Source of the DNA: SIG78 sp045635745
GTDB taxonomy: Bacteria > Verrucomicrobiota > Lentisphaeria > Victivallales > Victivallaceae
DNA length: 64,000 nucleotides
Direction of reading: 5' to 3'
Assembly: GCA_045635745.1 (NCBI GenBank)
Contig: JAZTWG010000053.1
Coordinates: 1-64,000, forward strand
The notes below the pieces were generated by a model. It saw only the letters and a program-made list of their open reading frames with translations, ran no database searches and was not told the origin of the DNA. Below, in pieces: positions 8,833 to 17,196 of this stretch. Position 1 is the first letter of the stretch, and every line of letters starts with the position of its first letter. The position numbers and the translations under genes were made by a program.

Positions 8833-10422
8833 TTAATTATCAAGCAAATCAAAGAGCTGCCGGGGCAATCCCGGATTATTATGCTCCACCTGGCCAAAGT
8901 CGATGTTGGAAATTTTTCTTTGCATGTTTGATATTATTTGTATAAAATAGATGATAGCCTTTTGACTGGTTTCGTACATTTCACGGGTGGCAATTTCCGA
9001 ATTTTTTGCTTCTATCCACATGTCATTTTGCTTATAAAATACTTTGGCATCGTACAAGCAAAGCATTTGAGAGTAAAGCTGTATTTGTTTATGAGTTTTT
9101 ATACTCCGTTTTATACCCATACCCAAATCTGTAATGAGTGCAACAGTCAATCTGCCGATGCCTATAAAGTTTATCCGCAGCACCATCTTGCTTAAAAATG
9201 TTGCAGGATCAACATATTGTCCGGATATGGCAGTTCTGATTGCCGCATCAGTTATATCGAACGCAACAAAAGTTCCATGGGCGATTTCCAACATCCGGAC
9301 AATGGTTCGATTATTAAAAGGTAATGTTTTCTGCCAGTCATAATTCTGCCAATTTCTGCCATGTATTTTCGTTTCTTCGATAAGTCGGCGCACAAAATAA
9401 AATCCGCGCACAAAGATTTCATTTAAAAGTACCGGTACAGCTTGTTTGCCGGCGATACTCATAATTGTTGCTTCGGTACGCATATCAAATTTATTTTTGG
9501 TATACCATTTATTGATGAGTTGCGGCAAGCCGGTCATATTGAATGGCGGTACTGATGCCAGCTCCTTGAATAACGATAAGAAAACTCCCGGTATACCCAT
9601 GCCGCCGGCCGGGGTGTTTTTTGATCCGCCCATATCGCTTGCTAAATGACCAAGCCAATTATCGGTAATTTTGATAATTTCATAAATAGCCGGGGCAGAT
9701 GCTATTGACCGGAGCAATACACGCAACGGTTTGGGGATTTCTTTTTGTTGAGCCTCGGTATATTTTTGTTCTGCTACGGCAACCAGCCAATGGAGCAAGG
9801 CTGTTAAAAGCAATGGACTCCAAAGGCTGAAAAGCTCTTTGGGGGCAATCGGTGCTGAAACAAAATGCCATTCTCCTGACTTGTTGCTGAAGATGCCCAC
9901 TCTGAAAAGAGTTGTTACAAAGTTTGCCAAAAAGCCAATTGGAGTAGGATGATGAGCAAAATCATCCAGATGATGTCCTTGTGTCCAACTGACAACTTTT
10001 TTGCCACTCCATATATTATCACTGGCAAGAGGGTATTTTTCTTCCAAGAAAGCGATAGCCCCCTTAAGTCCATTAGTGCCGTTATAACCTTCTGCCTTGG
10101 CTTTTGCTTCAATGAATTGATTGAATTTTTTGTGAATTTGTCCTTTTTCTGTTTCCCAGGCTATTTCTCCAACAAACAGACTGTCAAACAATCCTGACAA
10201 TATACCGGCAGAAACTGCTATAGCGTAATCTAGCCCATCTGCATGACTGGTCAAACGTTTTATTTCTTCATCGAGTTCGGCAGTTTGAGTATGTAAAGAG
10301 GATAATTTAGCATCAATCGAGCGGATTACAGAAGATTTTTCATCATCAGTTGCGGGTACGATACTGAATTCGATTTGTAAGCCATCTGCATTCTGTCTTA
10401 AAATATCTGTTCTTCCAAACAT
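8833..10422 (-). CDS. uncharacterised 529-residue protein with HxxDD..HHPTP and SDMGG motifs
   Basis: No characterised family is recognised. From memory it resembles hypothetical proteins of gut Firmicutes, unverified. A short coiled coil (residues about 25-60) precedes GLDYAIAVSAGILSGLFDSL, a hydrophobic stretch. Then comes a His/Asp-rich motif GHHLDDFAHHPTPIGFLANF near residue 150, a hydrophobic segment (LWSPLLLTALLHWLVAVA), and HLASDMGGSKNTPAGG near residue 265, followed by FDMRTEATIMSIAGKQAVPV. The His/Asp pattern next to hydrophobic helices recalls metal-dependent membrane hydrolases, but this is inference. The gene is AT-rich, has only a weak ribosome binding site, and heads the two-gene island. 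Confidence 0.75.
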   Translation of the reverse strand: MFGRTDILRQNADGLQIEFSIVPATDDEKSSVIRSIDAKLSSLHTQTAELDEEIKRLTSHADGLDYAIAVSAGILSGLFDSLFVGEIAWETEKGQIHKKFNQFIEAKAKAEGYNGTNGLKGAIAFLEEKYPLASDNIWSGKKVVSWTQGHHLDDFAHHPTPIGFLANFVTTLFRVGIFSNKSGEWHFVSAPIAPKELFSLWSPLLLTALLHWLVAVAEQKYTEAQQKEIPKPLRVLLRSIASAPAIYEIIKITDNWLGHLASDMGGSKNTPAGGMGIPGVFLSLFKELASVPPFNMTGLPQLINKWYTKNKFDMRTEATIMSIAGKQAVPVLLNEIFVRGFYFVRRLIEETKIHGRNWQNYDWQKTLPFNNRTIVRMLEIAHGTFVAFDITDAAIRTAISGQYVDPATFLSKMVLRINFIGIGRLTVALITDLGMGIKRSIKTHKQIQLYSQMLCLYDAKVFYKQNDMWIEAKNSEIATREMYETSQKAIIYFIQIISNMQRKISNIDFGQVEHNNPGLPRQLFDLLDN

Positions 10423-10517
10423 GTCAAAAATAATTCTTATTTATGGTATAAAAAATACTTTTTAATGTAACGCAATTTTAATGATATTGCAATTTTACAG
10501 CAAGTTTTTTTCTGTGA

Positions 10518-10618
10518 TCTGAATTTTTGATAAATACACCCCGGCAGACCGCAGATGGTAAAATATCAGCGGCCTGCCGGTGGTCTTTTAGCATATAAGC
10601 GCTGTCATCTCCGGCGGC
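10518..10618 (-). pseudogene. relic of an rluA-like gene 3' end with its hairpin
   Basis: On the minus strand, codons ending at a TAA (10589-10591) read LPPEMTALIC. The intact rluA-type gene at 13486 ends PPEMTALI. The eight shared codons differ only at third positions (for example GAG/GAA, ACA/ACC, GCG/GCA, CTT/CTC). The similarity continues downstream through the adjacent hairpin into the sequence beyond it, matching 13411-13512. Similarity stops abruptly at about 10618. This looks like the scar of a second, diverged homologue or of a rearrangement. Confidence 0.5.
10541..10580. terminator. long hairpin, paralogous to the one at 13434-13474
   Basis: CCGGCAG...CTGCCGG outer arms (10541-10547 with 10574-10580) and inner pairing CCGC/GCGG and GAT/ATC enclose the loop GGTAAAAT. 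There is no strong T-run on the plus side. It sits directly beyond the rluA-tail relic and aligns with the hairpin found just beyond the intact rluA-type gene, including the GGTAAA loop. Confidence 0.5.
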
Positions 10619-10990
10619 AAGCTGTAGTTTTGCTGTTTTTTACAAATCATAGCTTGTGTGGCAGGTATATTTATAAAGCGTAAACGATATAAATTAACAC
10701 TTCAGTTTCACAAAATTTGAGACATTACTTTTTTAAGTAGCGCATGTTCAGGCGTTTTGCAATTCTGCAATGTGAAAATTTGTCCGGAATAAAGTTCTGT
10801 TGATGACAACTTTTCTGCCGCATTACCGCGGCAAAATAAAATAATGCCTGATTTTTTCGCTGAAAATCGCTTTTTTTTTATTTCCGGGAATTGCTTTTTT
10901 TATTTGCTGTGATACTTTATCAAAAGTACAAGTGCCAACGATGGCACATATAAGGAAAGCAACTTGAATTTGAGTTTGGGATTAGACAAT

Positions 10991-11953
10991 TTATTTACCG
11001 GTTGGCGGTTTGATGCTGGCGCGTTGGATAAACTCCATCGGCAATGGCTTCGTTGGTGCATCCTGATTTTTCAGGATCATATCCACTACCGTACCGGCGA
11101 TTTTTTCCCGCGGGTGCGCCAGAGTGGCAAGTGCCGGAGTTGTCAGCGCCGCAAATTCTTCGTCGTCAAAGCCGATCACCGAAATATCGTCGGGTATTTT
11201 TATGCCTTTTTCGGCGGCGTAGCGGTAAAAACCCATCGCCATGCGGTCGGTATCAAAAAATGCGGCATCAGCGCGGCATTGCATGACTTTATCGCCCAGC
11301 GTATAGCCGTCTTCAAACTCCGGACTTCCTTCGATAACGCTGATTTGCATATCGATTCCGGCGGCTTGAGCCATTTTTGTACCGGCCAGCCGGTTGGGGA
11401 TGCAGCCGCAGTAAACAAGATGTTTGAACTGCATGCGCCCAAGTTCAGTCAGCATTCTGCAAACGCTGCCGCTGCGGTCGATGGTTATAACGTTGCTGCC
11501 GGAAATTTCCGGACAGTCCACATAGATAAATTTGAGCGGCAGAGTTTCCGCCGTTTTGATTATAAGGTCAAGTATCTGCCGGCGGGTCTCCTGCAGGATT
11601 ACCACATATTCAGCCAGCGCTGCCCACTCCCGGAGCATGTTCCGGCATACAGCGGCATCTTTTACGCACCCCAGCAGCGGCCAGCATCCGCTGCCGGTCA
11701 GCTGCCTGTTGAGCATGGAAAGCTTGCGGGCGTTGGCGGTAAAGCGGGAACTGTTGTTGATGATGCCGACAAATTTTTTGCTTTGCAAACGCAGATTGCG
11801 TGCCGCCAGATTGGGCGTATAATTGTATTTTTTGGCCAGAGATTGCACCAGATCGCGTTTTTCCGGCGCCACATAGCCCTGACCGTTCAAGGCTCTGCCC
11901 ACGGTGCGCACCGAAAGGCCGGAAAGCTCGGCAAGTTGTTTGAGTGTTATCAT
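10991..11953 (-). CDS. LacI-family transcriptional regulator
   Basis: A 320-residue protein with an N-terminal LacI helix-turn-helix (ITLKQLAELSGLSVRTVGRALNGQGYV) and hinge (YTPNLAARNLRLQSKKFVGII). A periplasmic-binding-protein-like effector domain follows, ending with IPDDISVIGFDDEEFAALTTPAL, a strong family signature. The ATG at 11953 is used because the helix-turn-helix starts at once and a GGGA precedes it; an upstream extension has no family similarity. It is divergent from the GH4 gene across 114 bases and probably controls it in response to a sugar. Confidence 0.88.
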   Translation of the reverse strand: MITLKQLAELSGLSVRTVGRALNGQGYVAPEKRDLVQSLAKKYNYTPNLAARNLRLQSKKFVGIINNSSRFTANARKLSMLNRQLTGSGCWPLLGCVKDAAVCRNMLREWAALAEYVVILQETRRQILDLIIKTAETLPLKFIYVDCPEISGSNVITIDRSGSVCRMLTELGRMQFKHLVYCGCIPNRLAGTKMAQAAGIDMQISVIEGSPEFEDGYTLGDKVMQCRADAAFFDTDRMAMGFYRYAAEKGIKIPDDISVIGFDDEEFAALTTPALATLAHPREKIAGTVVDMILKNQDAPTKPLPMEFIQRASIKPPTGK

Positions 11954-12067
11954 AAAAAACTGTTTTCCCGATTTCAAATTTTTATAAAAAAAGCACACTA
12001 ATTGCAAAAGTCAATAAAACAAGTATTGTATATATGTAATTAAAATTGATAAAATAAAGGATAGCTT
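11954..12067. promoter_or_regulatory. divergent LacI-type/GH4 control region
   Basis: This very AT-rich 114-base spacer separates the two divergent genes. It contains ATTG-N7-CAAT at 12001-12015 and an imperfect palindrome ATTGTATATATGTAAT at 12025-12040. Either could be the operator of the adjacent LacI-type regulator, and the second overlaps a plausible -10 for the GH4 gene. An AAAGGA lies just before the GH4 start. The operator assignment is a guess from symmetry and position. Confidence 0.35.
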
Positions 12068-13411
12068 ATGAGTTGGAAGATTGCTGTTATCGGCGGCGGA
12101 AGTGTTTTGTGGATGCCCCGGTTGGGTTGTGATATGTTTATGGAGGAATCGCTCGACGGTTCTGAACTGGTGCTGGTGGATATAGATCCGGCGGCAGCTG
12201 TACTGGTGAAAAATTATCTCGAAGAGTGTGTGCGGGTACTGAAAAAGAGTTGGCGCATAAGTATAGCTTCGGAGGACGAGGCTTTGAAAAATGCCGACTG
12301 TGTGGTGGTTTCCATTTCCACCGGAGGCTTTGAGGCTATGGATAAGGATTACACTACGCCGGAACAGTTTGGTGTATATCATGCTGTGGGCGATACCACC
12401 GGACCGGGCGGTATTTTCCGCACATTGCGGAATGCTCCGGTTTTTATTGCGCTGGCTGAAAAAATGGCCAAACTCTGTCCTGATGCGTGGATGGTACATG
12501 TTACCAATCCTTTGAGCCAGATCACCCGCATTGTCAATGCTACCGGCCTGGTGCGCTGCTGCGGTTTGTGCCACGAAGTTGCAGGGCAGCTCAACCATTT
12601 GCGGAATTTTCTGAAAATCGATGATCCAAATGATCTGGATGCCAATGTGGTGGGTGTCAATCATTTTACACTCTTTACCGAACTTTTCAGCCGCAGTGTC
12701 AAGGACCCCATGGCGCAAATTACGCTGAAAAATTACATGAAATACCGGGCCGATGAACTCGGCTCCGGTACGGTTGATGATCTGGTGGTCAAAGGCAATT
12801 ATCAGGATTATCCGCTCTATTTGAATTTTTATCTTAAAGAGATACTGAATGTCTATCCGGCGGCGGGAACGGTGCATATTGCCGAAAACTTTCCGCGCTT
12901 CTATAACGATAACGAGCTTTATAAGGATTTTCATCTGTACCGTAAAGGCGTACTGCCCGTCCGGCCGGACAACAAGCGTGCCATTGCTGAAAAACTGCAG
13001 AAAACTCTGGATGACAAAACTGTTCCGCGGGAAACCGCCAACCGCTCCCGTGAAATGCTTTGCGATTGCCTTGCCGGTCTGCTTGCCGGTGAAAAACGGC
13101 GTATCATTGCCACGCTACCCAATATCGGACAGATCGGCAATCTGCCGCGCGAAGCATCGGTGGAGACCTGGGCAATAGTAAGCGCCGGAGGCATAACCCC
13201 GGTCATGTCAGGCGATATACCTATGAGCTGTTACGGCTTTATGGCTTCGGTGGTTGCCGAGCAGGAACTTTCCATACAGGCGGCATTGCAGCATGATCGC
13301 GATCTGGTGCGGCAAGCACTTTTTGCTTCGCCATTGTTCCACGAAAAAGAAAAAGTCAATGAGCTGATGGATGCCATGTTTGATGCCGAGAAGGAATGGA
13401 TCAACTGGTGA
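12068..13411 (+). CDS. glycoside hydrolase family 4 (alpha-galactosidase/glucosidase/glucuronidase-like)
   Basis: GH4 enzymes hydrolyse glycosides by an unusual NAD- and metal-dependent oxidation-elimination mechanism. The 447-residue protein starts with a Rossmann motif (IAVIGGGSV). It has NPLSQIT at 147-153, the metal-ligand region GLCHEVAGQ (Cys168) and GVNHF (His199), the expected Cys/His pair. Length is typical. Family members act on alpha- or beta-glycosides, some 6-phosphorylated and some uronic acids, and the substrate cannot be fixed here. The divergent LacI-type gene is its likely regulator. A hairpin lies beyond its stop. Confidence 0.9.
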   Translation: MSWKIAVIGGGSVLWMPRLGCDMFMEESLDGSELVLVDIDPAAAVLVKNYLEECVRVLKKSWRISIASEDEALKNADCVVVSISTGGFEAMDKDYTTPEQFGVYHAVGDTTGPGGIFRTLRNAPVFIALAEKMAKLCPDAWMVHVTNPLSQITRIVNATGLVRCCGLCHEVAGQLNHLRNFLKIDDPNDLDANVVGVNHFTLFTELFSRSVKDPMAQITLKNYMKYRADELGSGTVDDLVVKGNYQDYPLYLNFYLKEILNVYPAAGTVHIAENFPRFYNDNELYKDFHLYRKGVLPVRPDNKRAIAEKLQKTLDDKTVPRETANRSREMLCDCLAGLLAGEKRRIIATLPNIGQIGNLPREASVETWAIVSAGGITPVMSGDIPMSCYGFMASVVAEQELSIQAALQHDRDLVRQALFASPLFHEKEKVNELMDAMFDAEKEWINW

Positions 13412-13433
13412 TTTGAAGTTCTGCAAAATATAC

Positions 13434-13474
13434 CCGGTACATACCGCAGAAGGTAAATTTTCTGCTCATACCGG
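13434..13474. terminator. hairpin between convergent GH4 and rluA-type genes
   Basis: CCGGTA (13434-13439) pairs with TACCGG (13469-13474), with an inner GCAGAA/TTCTGC stem around GGTAAA. It lies 22 bases beyond the GH4 stop and 11 bases beyond the rluA-type stop, so it could serve both genes. T-runs are weak. Confidence 0.45.
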
Positions 13475-13485
13475 ATGTTATTCTG

Positions 13486-14415
13486 TTATATGAGTGCGGT
13501 CATTTCCGGCGGCGTGGGTGAACTGAAAGAGATTATTTCTCCGCTGACCGGATGAATGAAACTCAATTTGCAGCAATGCAGCGCCTGGCGTTCAAGTATC
13601 AGCTTTTTGCGGTCATCGCCGCTTAAAGTCCCCAGCGCAAAACGGCGGTAAAGCTGTTCATCGAGTCCGTAGAGTTTATCGCCTGCTACCGGGTAGCCCA
13701 AACCCTGCAAGGTAGCGCGGATCTGGTGCATTCTGCCGGTATGCAGCTTGGCGGCAAGCAGGGAAAAATTGCGGTTGCCGGCCAGTAATTCAAAAGATGT
13801 TTCCACGGCCATGGCGCCGGGCGTATTTTCCGCATCGGTAACAAATTTCAATTTTTTCTTTATAGTTGATGCTGCATCCGGCACCAGAAAACCGCTGGCG
13901 TGGAGCTGCTGTGGAAAATCACCGTGCACCACTGCATGATAGCATTTTTCCATATCTGCAAGCGTTTTGCTCAATATTCCGGCAATTTTGCCGGTTTTGG
14001 CCGCGATCAGCAATCCGGAAGTTTCCCGGTCGAGCCGGTTGACAAAGTGTATTTTTTCGTAACCGTTTTCGGCCAGCAGGGCCCACAGCGTATGGTTGAA
14101 ATATGGTCCGGCAGGATGCACCGGCAGATTGCCGGGCTTATCAATGACCAGCAAATATTCGTCTTCAAAAACTATACGGTAAGCACGGTTGACCGACGGT
14201 TCGGCCAGTTCGCCGGGGAAATATTCCAGCAGCATACCGGCCCGGAGCGGAGCTTGGGTAACTGTGCAGAATGCTCCATCGAGTGCGATTTTGCCGGATT
14301 GGATAATATCCTGCCACTCTTCAGAGGTGTGATAGGCAAATCGGCAGCTCAAATATTCCAACAGAGTCCGCTCGGCAGCCTGGGGCGGCAGTTTGGCCGC
14401 TACGCGCCGTTTCAT
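13486..14415 (-). CDS. RluA-family pseudouridine synthase
   Basis: The enzyme isomerises uridine to pseudouridine in rRNA or tRNA. The 309-residue protein has an S4-like N-terminal region and a weak KPGNLPVHPAG motif. The catalytic block HFVNRLDRETSGLL lies at about residues 127-140, with the nucleophilic Asp, and TGRMHQIRATLQGLGYPVAGD appears later as in RluA/RluD. Which uridine it targets is unknown. The start overlaps the stop of the GNAT gene by four bases, so the order argA-like then rluA-type on the minus strand is probably an operon that continues from accA. Confidence 0.9.
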   Translation of the reverse strand: MKRRVAAKLPPQAAERTLLEYLSCRFAYHTSEEWQDIIQSGKIALDGAFCTVTQAPLRAGMLLEYFPGELAEPSVNRAYRIVFEDEYLLVIDKPGNLPVHPAGPYFNHTLWALLAENGYEKIHFVNRLDRETSGLLIAAKTGKIAGILSKTLADMEKCYHAVVHGDFPQQLHASGFLVPDAASTIKKKLKFVTDAENTPGAMAVETSFELLAGNRNFSLLAAKLHTGRMHQIRATLQGLGYPVAGDKLYGLDEQLYRRFALGTLSGDDRKKLILERQALHCCKLSFIHPVSGEIISFSSPTPPEMTALI

Positions 14416-14891
14416 GCGTCAGAACCATGATAGATCACCGCGATCTCGTCACAACATTCGCGTTTGGGGCAATGAACGCAATCGGCCCAGATCTTTTCGG
14501 GAAAGAGTTCTTTCTGCACAACTGTAAAGCCCAGCCGTTCAAAAAATCCCGGCTGTAATGTCAGGGCAAACAGGCGGTAAGAGCTGCGTTCAGCATCCAA
14601 TCGGCTGATTGCTTTGGCGACCAGTTGCCGGCCGATGCCGGACTTCCGCAGTTCGGGCCGGATCGCCAGCGAACGCACTTCCAGCAGATCGTTGCCGAAA
14701 TCCCGCACCGCCATGCAACCCAGCAGAGAATTTTCTGCATCAACTGCCACAGTAAAGTTTTTAAGATAAAAAGTTATATCCTCTTCACTGCGGTCGAGCA
14801 GAACGCCCTGCTGCGCGTATTCGTGCAGTAAGATATGTATATTGGATACGTCCTGCAGTTCAGCCGGACGCAAAATGACTTGATCGCTCAT
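14412..14891 (-). CDS. GNAT acetyltransferase, ArgA-like (N-acetylglutamate synthase type)
   Basis: A 159-residue GNAT protein with the acetyl-CoA loop (RPELRKSGIGRQLV) and FFERLGFT. Its C-terminus, FPEKIWADCVHCPKRECCDE, is characteristic of stand-alone ArgA-type acetyltransferases that make N-acetylglutamate for arginine synthesis. No amino acid kinase domain is attached. The arginine role is inferred from this C-terminal signature alone, as no other arg gene is nearby. It is 12 bases downstream of accA and overlaps the rluA-type gene. Confidence 0.75.
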   Translation of the reverse strand: MSDQVILRPAELQDVSNIHILLHEYAQQGVLLDRSEEDITFYLKNFTVAVDAENSLLGCMAVRDFGNDLLEVRSLAIRPELRKSGIGRQLVAKAISRLDAERSSYRLFALTLQPGFFERLGFTVVQKELFPEKIWADCVHCPKRECCDEIAVIYHGSDA

Positions 14892-14903
14892 AAAATCAGA
14901 AAA

Positions 14904-15899
14904 TTACTTTTCCGCCGCAGCTTGGGCTTCCGCTTCCACCGCTTCGGCAACCTGACCGATTTTGCGGAATTTTTCGTAACGCTGGTCGCGCAGTTTGGCG
15001 GCGCTGAGTTTTTTCAGCTCATTGAGATTTTTTGTCAGCGATGCTTTCAGGAACTCGGCAGCTTTATCGTAATCAACGTGTGCTCCGCCCATGGGTTCTT
15101 CGATAACTTCATCGGCCACGCCCAGACGGGTCAGGTCGGCGGCGGTCAGTTTGAGAGCTTCTGCCGCACGGGGGGCAAAGGAGCGGTTCTTCCAGAGGAT
15201 CGCCGCACAGCCTTCGGGCGTGATCACCGAATAGTAGGCATTTTCCAGCAGCAGGATCTTGTTGCCCACGCTGATGCCCAGAGCACCGCCGGAACCGCCT
15301 TCGCCGATAACCACGGCAATGACCGGCACGCTCAAGCCGAACATTTCGCGCAGGTTCACTGCAATAGCTTCGCCGATATGACGCTCTTCCGAGGCCACGC
15401 CGGGGAATGCTCCGGGGGTGTCAATAAAAGTGATGATCGGCACACCTGCCCGGTCTGCCATATTCATCAACCGCATAGCCTTACGGTAGCCTTCTGCGCT
15501 GGGCCAGCCGAAATTGCGGAACAGATTTTCCCGCATATCTCTGCCCTTCTGGGTGCCTACAACCATTACCGGTTTGCCGTTGAAACGGGCAAAACCGCCG
15601 ACAATGGCTTTGTCGTCGGCAAAACGGCGGTCGCCGTGAAATTCCATAAAGTCGGTGAAAATACGCTTGATGTAATCCAGCGCGTAGGGGCGTTCGGGAT
15701 GGCGGGCAAGCTGCACGCGCTGCCAGCTGGAAAGATTGGCGTAGGTGTTGCGGATCGTTTCATCCAGCTGTGCTTCCAGCATTTTTACACAATTAGCCAT
15801 GGCATCGCCGGGATGGGCTGTGCTGATCTCAGAAAGTTCACGGAGTTTGGTTCTGAGTTCTGCGATCGGTTTTTCAAAATCCAGATAAAATTCGGCCAT
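14904..15899 (-). CDS. accA: acetyl-CoA carboxylase carboxyltransferase subunit alpha
   Basis: AccA, with AccD, transfers the carboxyl group from biotin to acetyl-CoA, the first committed step of fatty acid synthesis. The 331-residue protein shows FMEFHGDRRFADDKAIVGG, GRDMRENLFRNFGWPSAEGY, FIDTPGAFPGVASEERH and IGEGGSGGALGI in the normal order. The C-terminus is an Ala/Glu-rich tail. The ATG at 15899 is preceded by GGGAG; an in-frame extension upstream has no homology. accD is not in the window. Confidence 0.95.
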   Translation of the reverse strand: MAEFYLDFEKPIAELRTKLRELSEISTAHPGDAMANCVKMLEAQLDETIRNTYANLSSWQRVQLARHPERPYALDYIKRIFTDFMEFHGDRRFADDKAIVGGFARFNGKPVMVVGTQKGRDMRENLFRNFGWPSAEGYRKAMRLMNMADRAGVPIITFIDTPGAFPGVASEERHIGEAIAVNLREMFGLSVPVIAVVIGEGGSGGALGISVGNKILLLENAYYSVITPEGCAAILWKNRSFAPRAAEALKLTAADLTRLGVADEVIEEPMGGAHVDYDKAAEFLKASLTKNLNELKKLSAAKLRDQRYEKFRKIGQVAEAVEAEAQAAAEK

Positions 15900-16075
15900 T
15901 ATTTGCTCGCTCCCAAGCTGTATATTATTATAAAAATTAAACTTATTATACAAATCAACTCATATAATATACATTTTTAGACGGATTTTTGCAACAAAAA
16001 CAGCAAAAAAAAGTTGCACAAGTGCAAAGCAGGGTTATATTTCCACATAACCATTGCCATGAAAGGAGTTATTTT

Positions 16076-16807
16076 ATGAGTGAAAAAATCCCCCCGAAAG
16101 TCAACCCTGCCAATCACCCGAGCCGGCAGAGCTTTGCTTCCAGTATAGAACATTCGCATTTTGATGCCTGGCGAGTCTTCCGGATCATGGCTGAATTTGT
16201 GGAAAGTTTTGAGGATATGGCCGATATTGAACGGCCGCTCGTAACCGTTTTCGGGTCGGCGCGTACTCCGGTGGATCACAAATATTACCAGCAGGCCGAA
16301 ACTTTGGGCCGGCTGCTGGCGGAAAACGGCTACGGTGTACTCACTGGCGGCGGCGGCGGTATTATGGAAGCCGCGCACAAAGGCGCTTATGACGCCGGCG
16401 GCGAAACGGTGGGGCTCAATATCGTTCTGCCGCATGAACAGAAGCCCAATCCGTTTCAGACCCGGTCGCTGAATTTCCGTTATTTCTTTGTCCGCAAGGT
16501 AAATTTTCTCAAATATACAGTGGGGGTGTTCATCTTTCCCGGCGGCTTTGGCACGATGGATGAATTTTTTGAGTCAATAACTCTGGTGCAGACCAACAAA
16601 GTCAACCGTATACCGCTTATTCTGGTGGGCCGGGAGTTCTGGAGCGGTGCAGTCAAGTGGATCGAGGAAACGTTGGGCGGCTTCGGGTATATCTCGCCGG
16701 AAGATACCGAGCTTTATCACATTGTCGACAGCGCCGAAGAAGGTATGGAATATCTGAAAAACTGCCTGCGTTTCGGCGTAACCGGAACAGTCAAGTACGA
16801 TATTTAG
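16076..16807 (+). CDS. LOG family protein (TIGR00730, lysine decarboxylase-like fold)
   Basis: A 243-residue member of the LOG/YgdH group, whose studied members are nucleotide 5'-monophosphate nucleosidases or cytokinin riboside phosphoribohydrolases. It shows GVLTGGGGGIMEAAHKGA and the signature PGGFGTMDEF. An N-terminal extension of about 45 residues precedes the fold. The ATG at 16076 has AGGAG at 16064-16068. It is divergent from accA and followed by the ferredoxin gene, which has its own promoter. Some relatives are mis-named lysine decarboxylases; the sequence does not support that. Confidence 0.88.
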   Translation: MSEKIPPKVNPANHPSRQSFASSIEHSHFDAWRVFRIMAEFVESFEDMADIERPLVTVFGSARTPVDHKYYQQAETLGRLLAENGYGVLTGGGGGIMEAAHKGAYDAGGETVGLNIVLPHEQKPNPFQTRSLNFRYFFVRKVNFLKYTVGVFIFPGGFGTMDEFFESITLVQTNKVNRIPLILVGREFWSGAVKWIEETLGGFGYISPEDTELYHIVDSAEEGMEYLKNCLRFGVTGTVKYDI

Positions 16808-16817
16808 TCCAATAAGT

Positions 16818-16845
16818 TTGACAAATACCGTTTTGGGTGTATATT
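16818..16845 (+). promoter_or_regulatory. sigma70-type promoter for the ferredoxin gene
   Basis: TTGACA (16818-16823) and TATATT (16840-16845) are separated by 16 bases, close to the vegetative consensus. The ferredoxin ATG is 73 bases downstream. The leader between holds a short imperfect repeat (GGTTGTTGGCC...CGGTTGACAAGAACAACC). Confidence 0.7.
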
Positions 16846-16918
16846 AATCAACAGGTTGTTGGCCGGATACGCGATCCGGTTGACAAGAACAACCTGAAAT
16901 CCTTAAGGAGAAGTAGAA

Positions 16919-17089
16919 ATGGCTGCTAAAGTTGACAATTCGAACTGCGCCGGTTGCGGCGTCTGCGTCGCTGCCTGCCCGGTCGAAGCTATCGAAATCG
17001 TGGACGGCGTCGCCAAGATCGACGAAGAAAAATGCATCGAATGCGGTGCTTGCGTCGGCGAATGCCCCTGCGGCGCGATCTCTCTGTAA
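16919..17089 (+). CDS. 2[4Fe-4S] ferredoxin, 56 residues
   Basis: A small ferredoxin with two clusters: CAGCGVCVAACP and CIECGACVGECP, the classic clostridial-type C-x2-C-x2-C-x3-CP pattern repeated. It serves as a low-potential electron carrier, expected with pyruvate:ferredoxin oxidoreductase or hydrogenase in an anaerobe. AAGGAG precedes the ATG at 16905-16910. It has its own strong promoter and a following terminator, so it is probably monocistronic and highly expressed. Confidence 0.93.
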   Translation: MAAKVDNSNCAGCGVCVAACPVEAIEIVDGVAKIDEEKCIECGACVGECPCGAISL

Positions 17090-17108
17090 TTTCAGAGCAC
17101 GATCAAGT

Positions 17109-17142
17109 AAAAAACCCTGTCATAAACGGCAGGGTTTTTTAT
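17109..17142 (+). terminator. intrinsic terminator after ferredoxin
   Basis: AAAACCCTG (17111-17119) pairs with CAGGGTTTT (17130-17138) around a ten-base loop and is followed by more T residues. The A-run on the left arm means it may also act on the convergent speE transcript. Confidence 0.8.
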
Positions 17143-17196
17143 TTTCAGCAAAATTGTATTGGCATCCGGCTTTCAGGCAAGAGCATTGGCCGGGTA

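Larger units (their letters stand above)
10423..10990. other. 568-base AT-rich intergenic region
   Basis: No gene is supported here. It contains a hairpin fused to an rluA-like gene tail (about 10518-10618, listed separately), several T-runs, and a small perfect hairpin GTGCCA-ACGA-TGGCAC at 10932-10947, just beyond the stop of the LacI-type gene. The remainder is A/T-rich and shows no convincing start codons with ribosome binding sites. It separates the two-gene island's upstream end from the 3' end of the LacI-type gene, so the island's promoter should lie in the part nearest 10423. Confidence 0.6.

Noticed and set aside
8041..10422. Two-gene island considered as a prophage or integrative element
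   Set aside because: No integrase, phage structural, portal or plasmid gene and no direct repeats were seen. Only the base composition and gene content are unusual.
17105..17196. Possible small gene between the ferredoxin terminator and speE
   Set aside because: Only short frames without ribosome binding sites. The terminator and convergent stop occupy the space.
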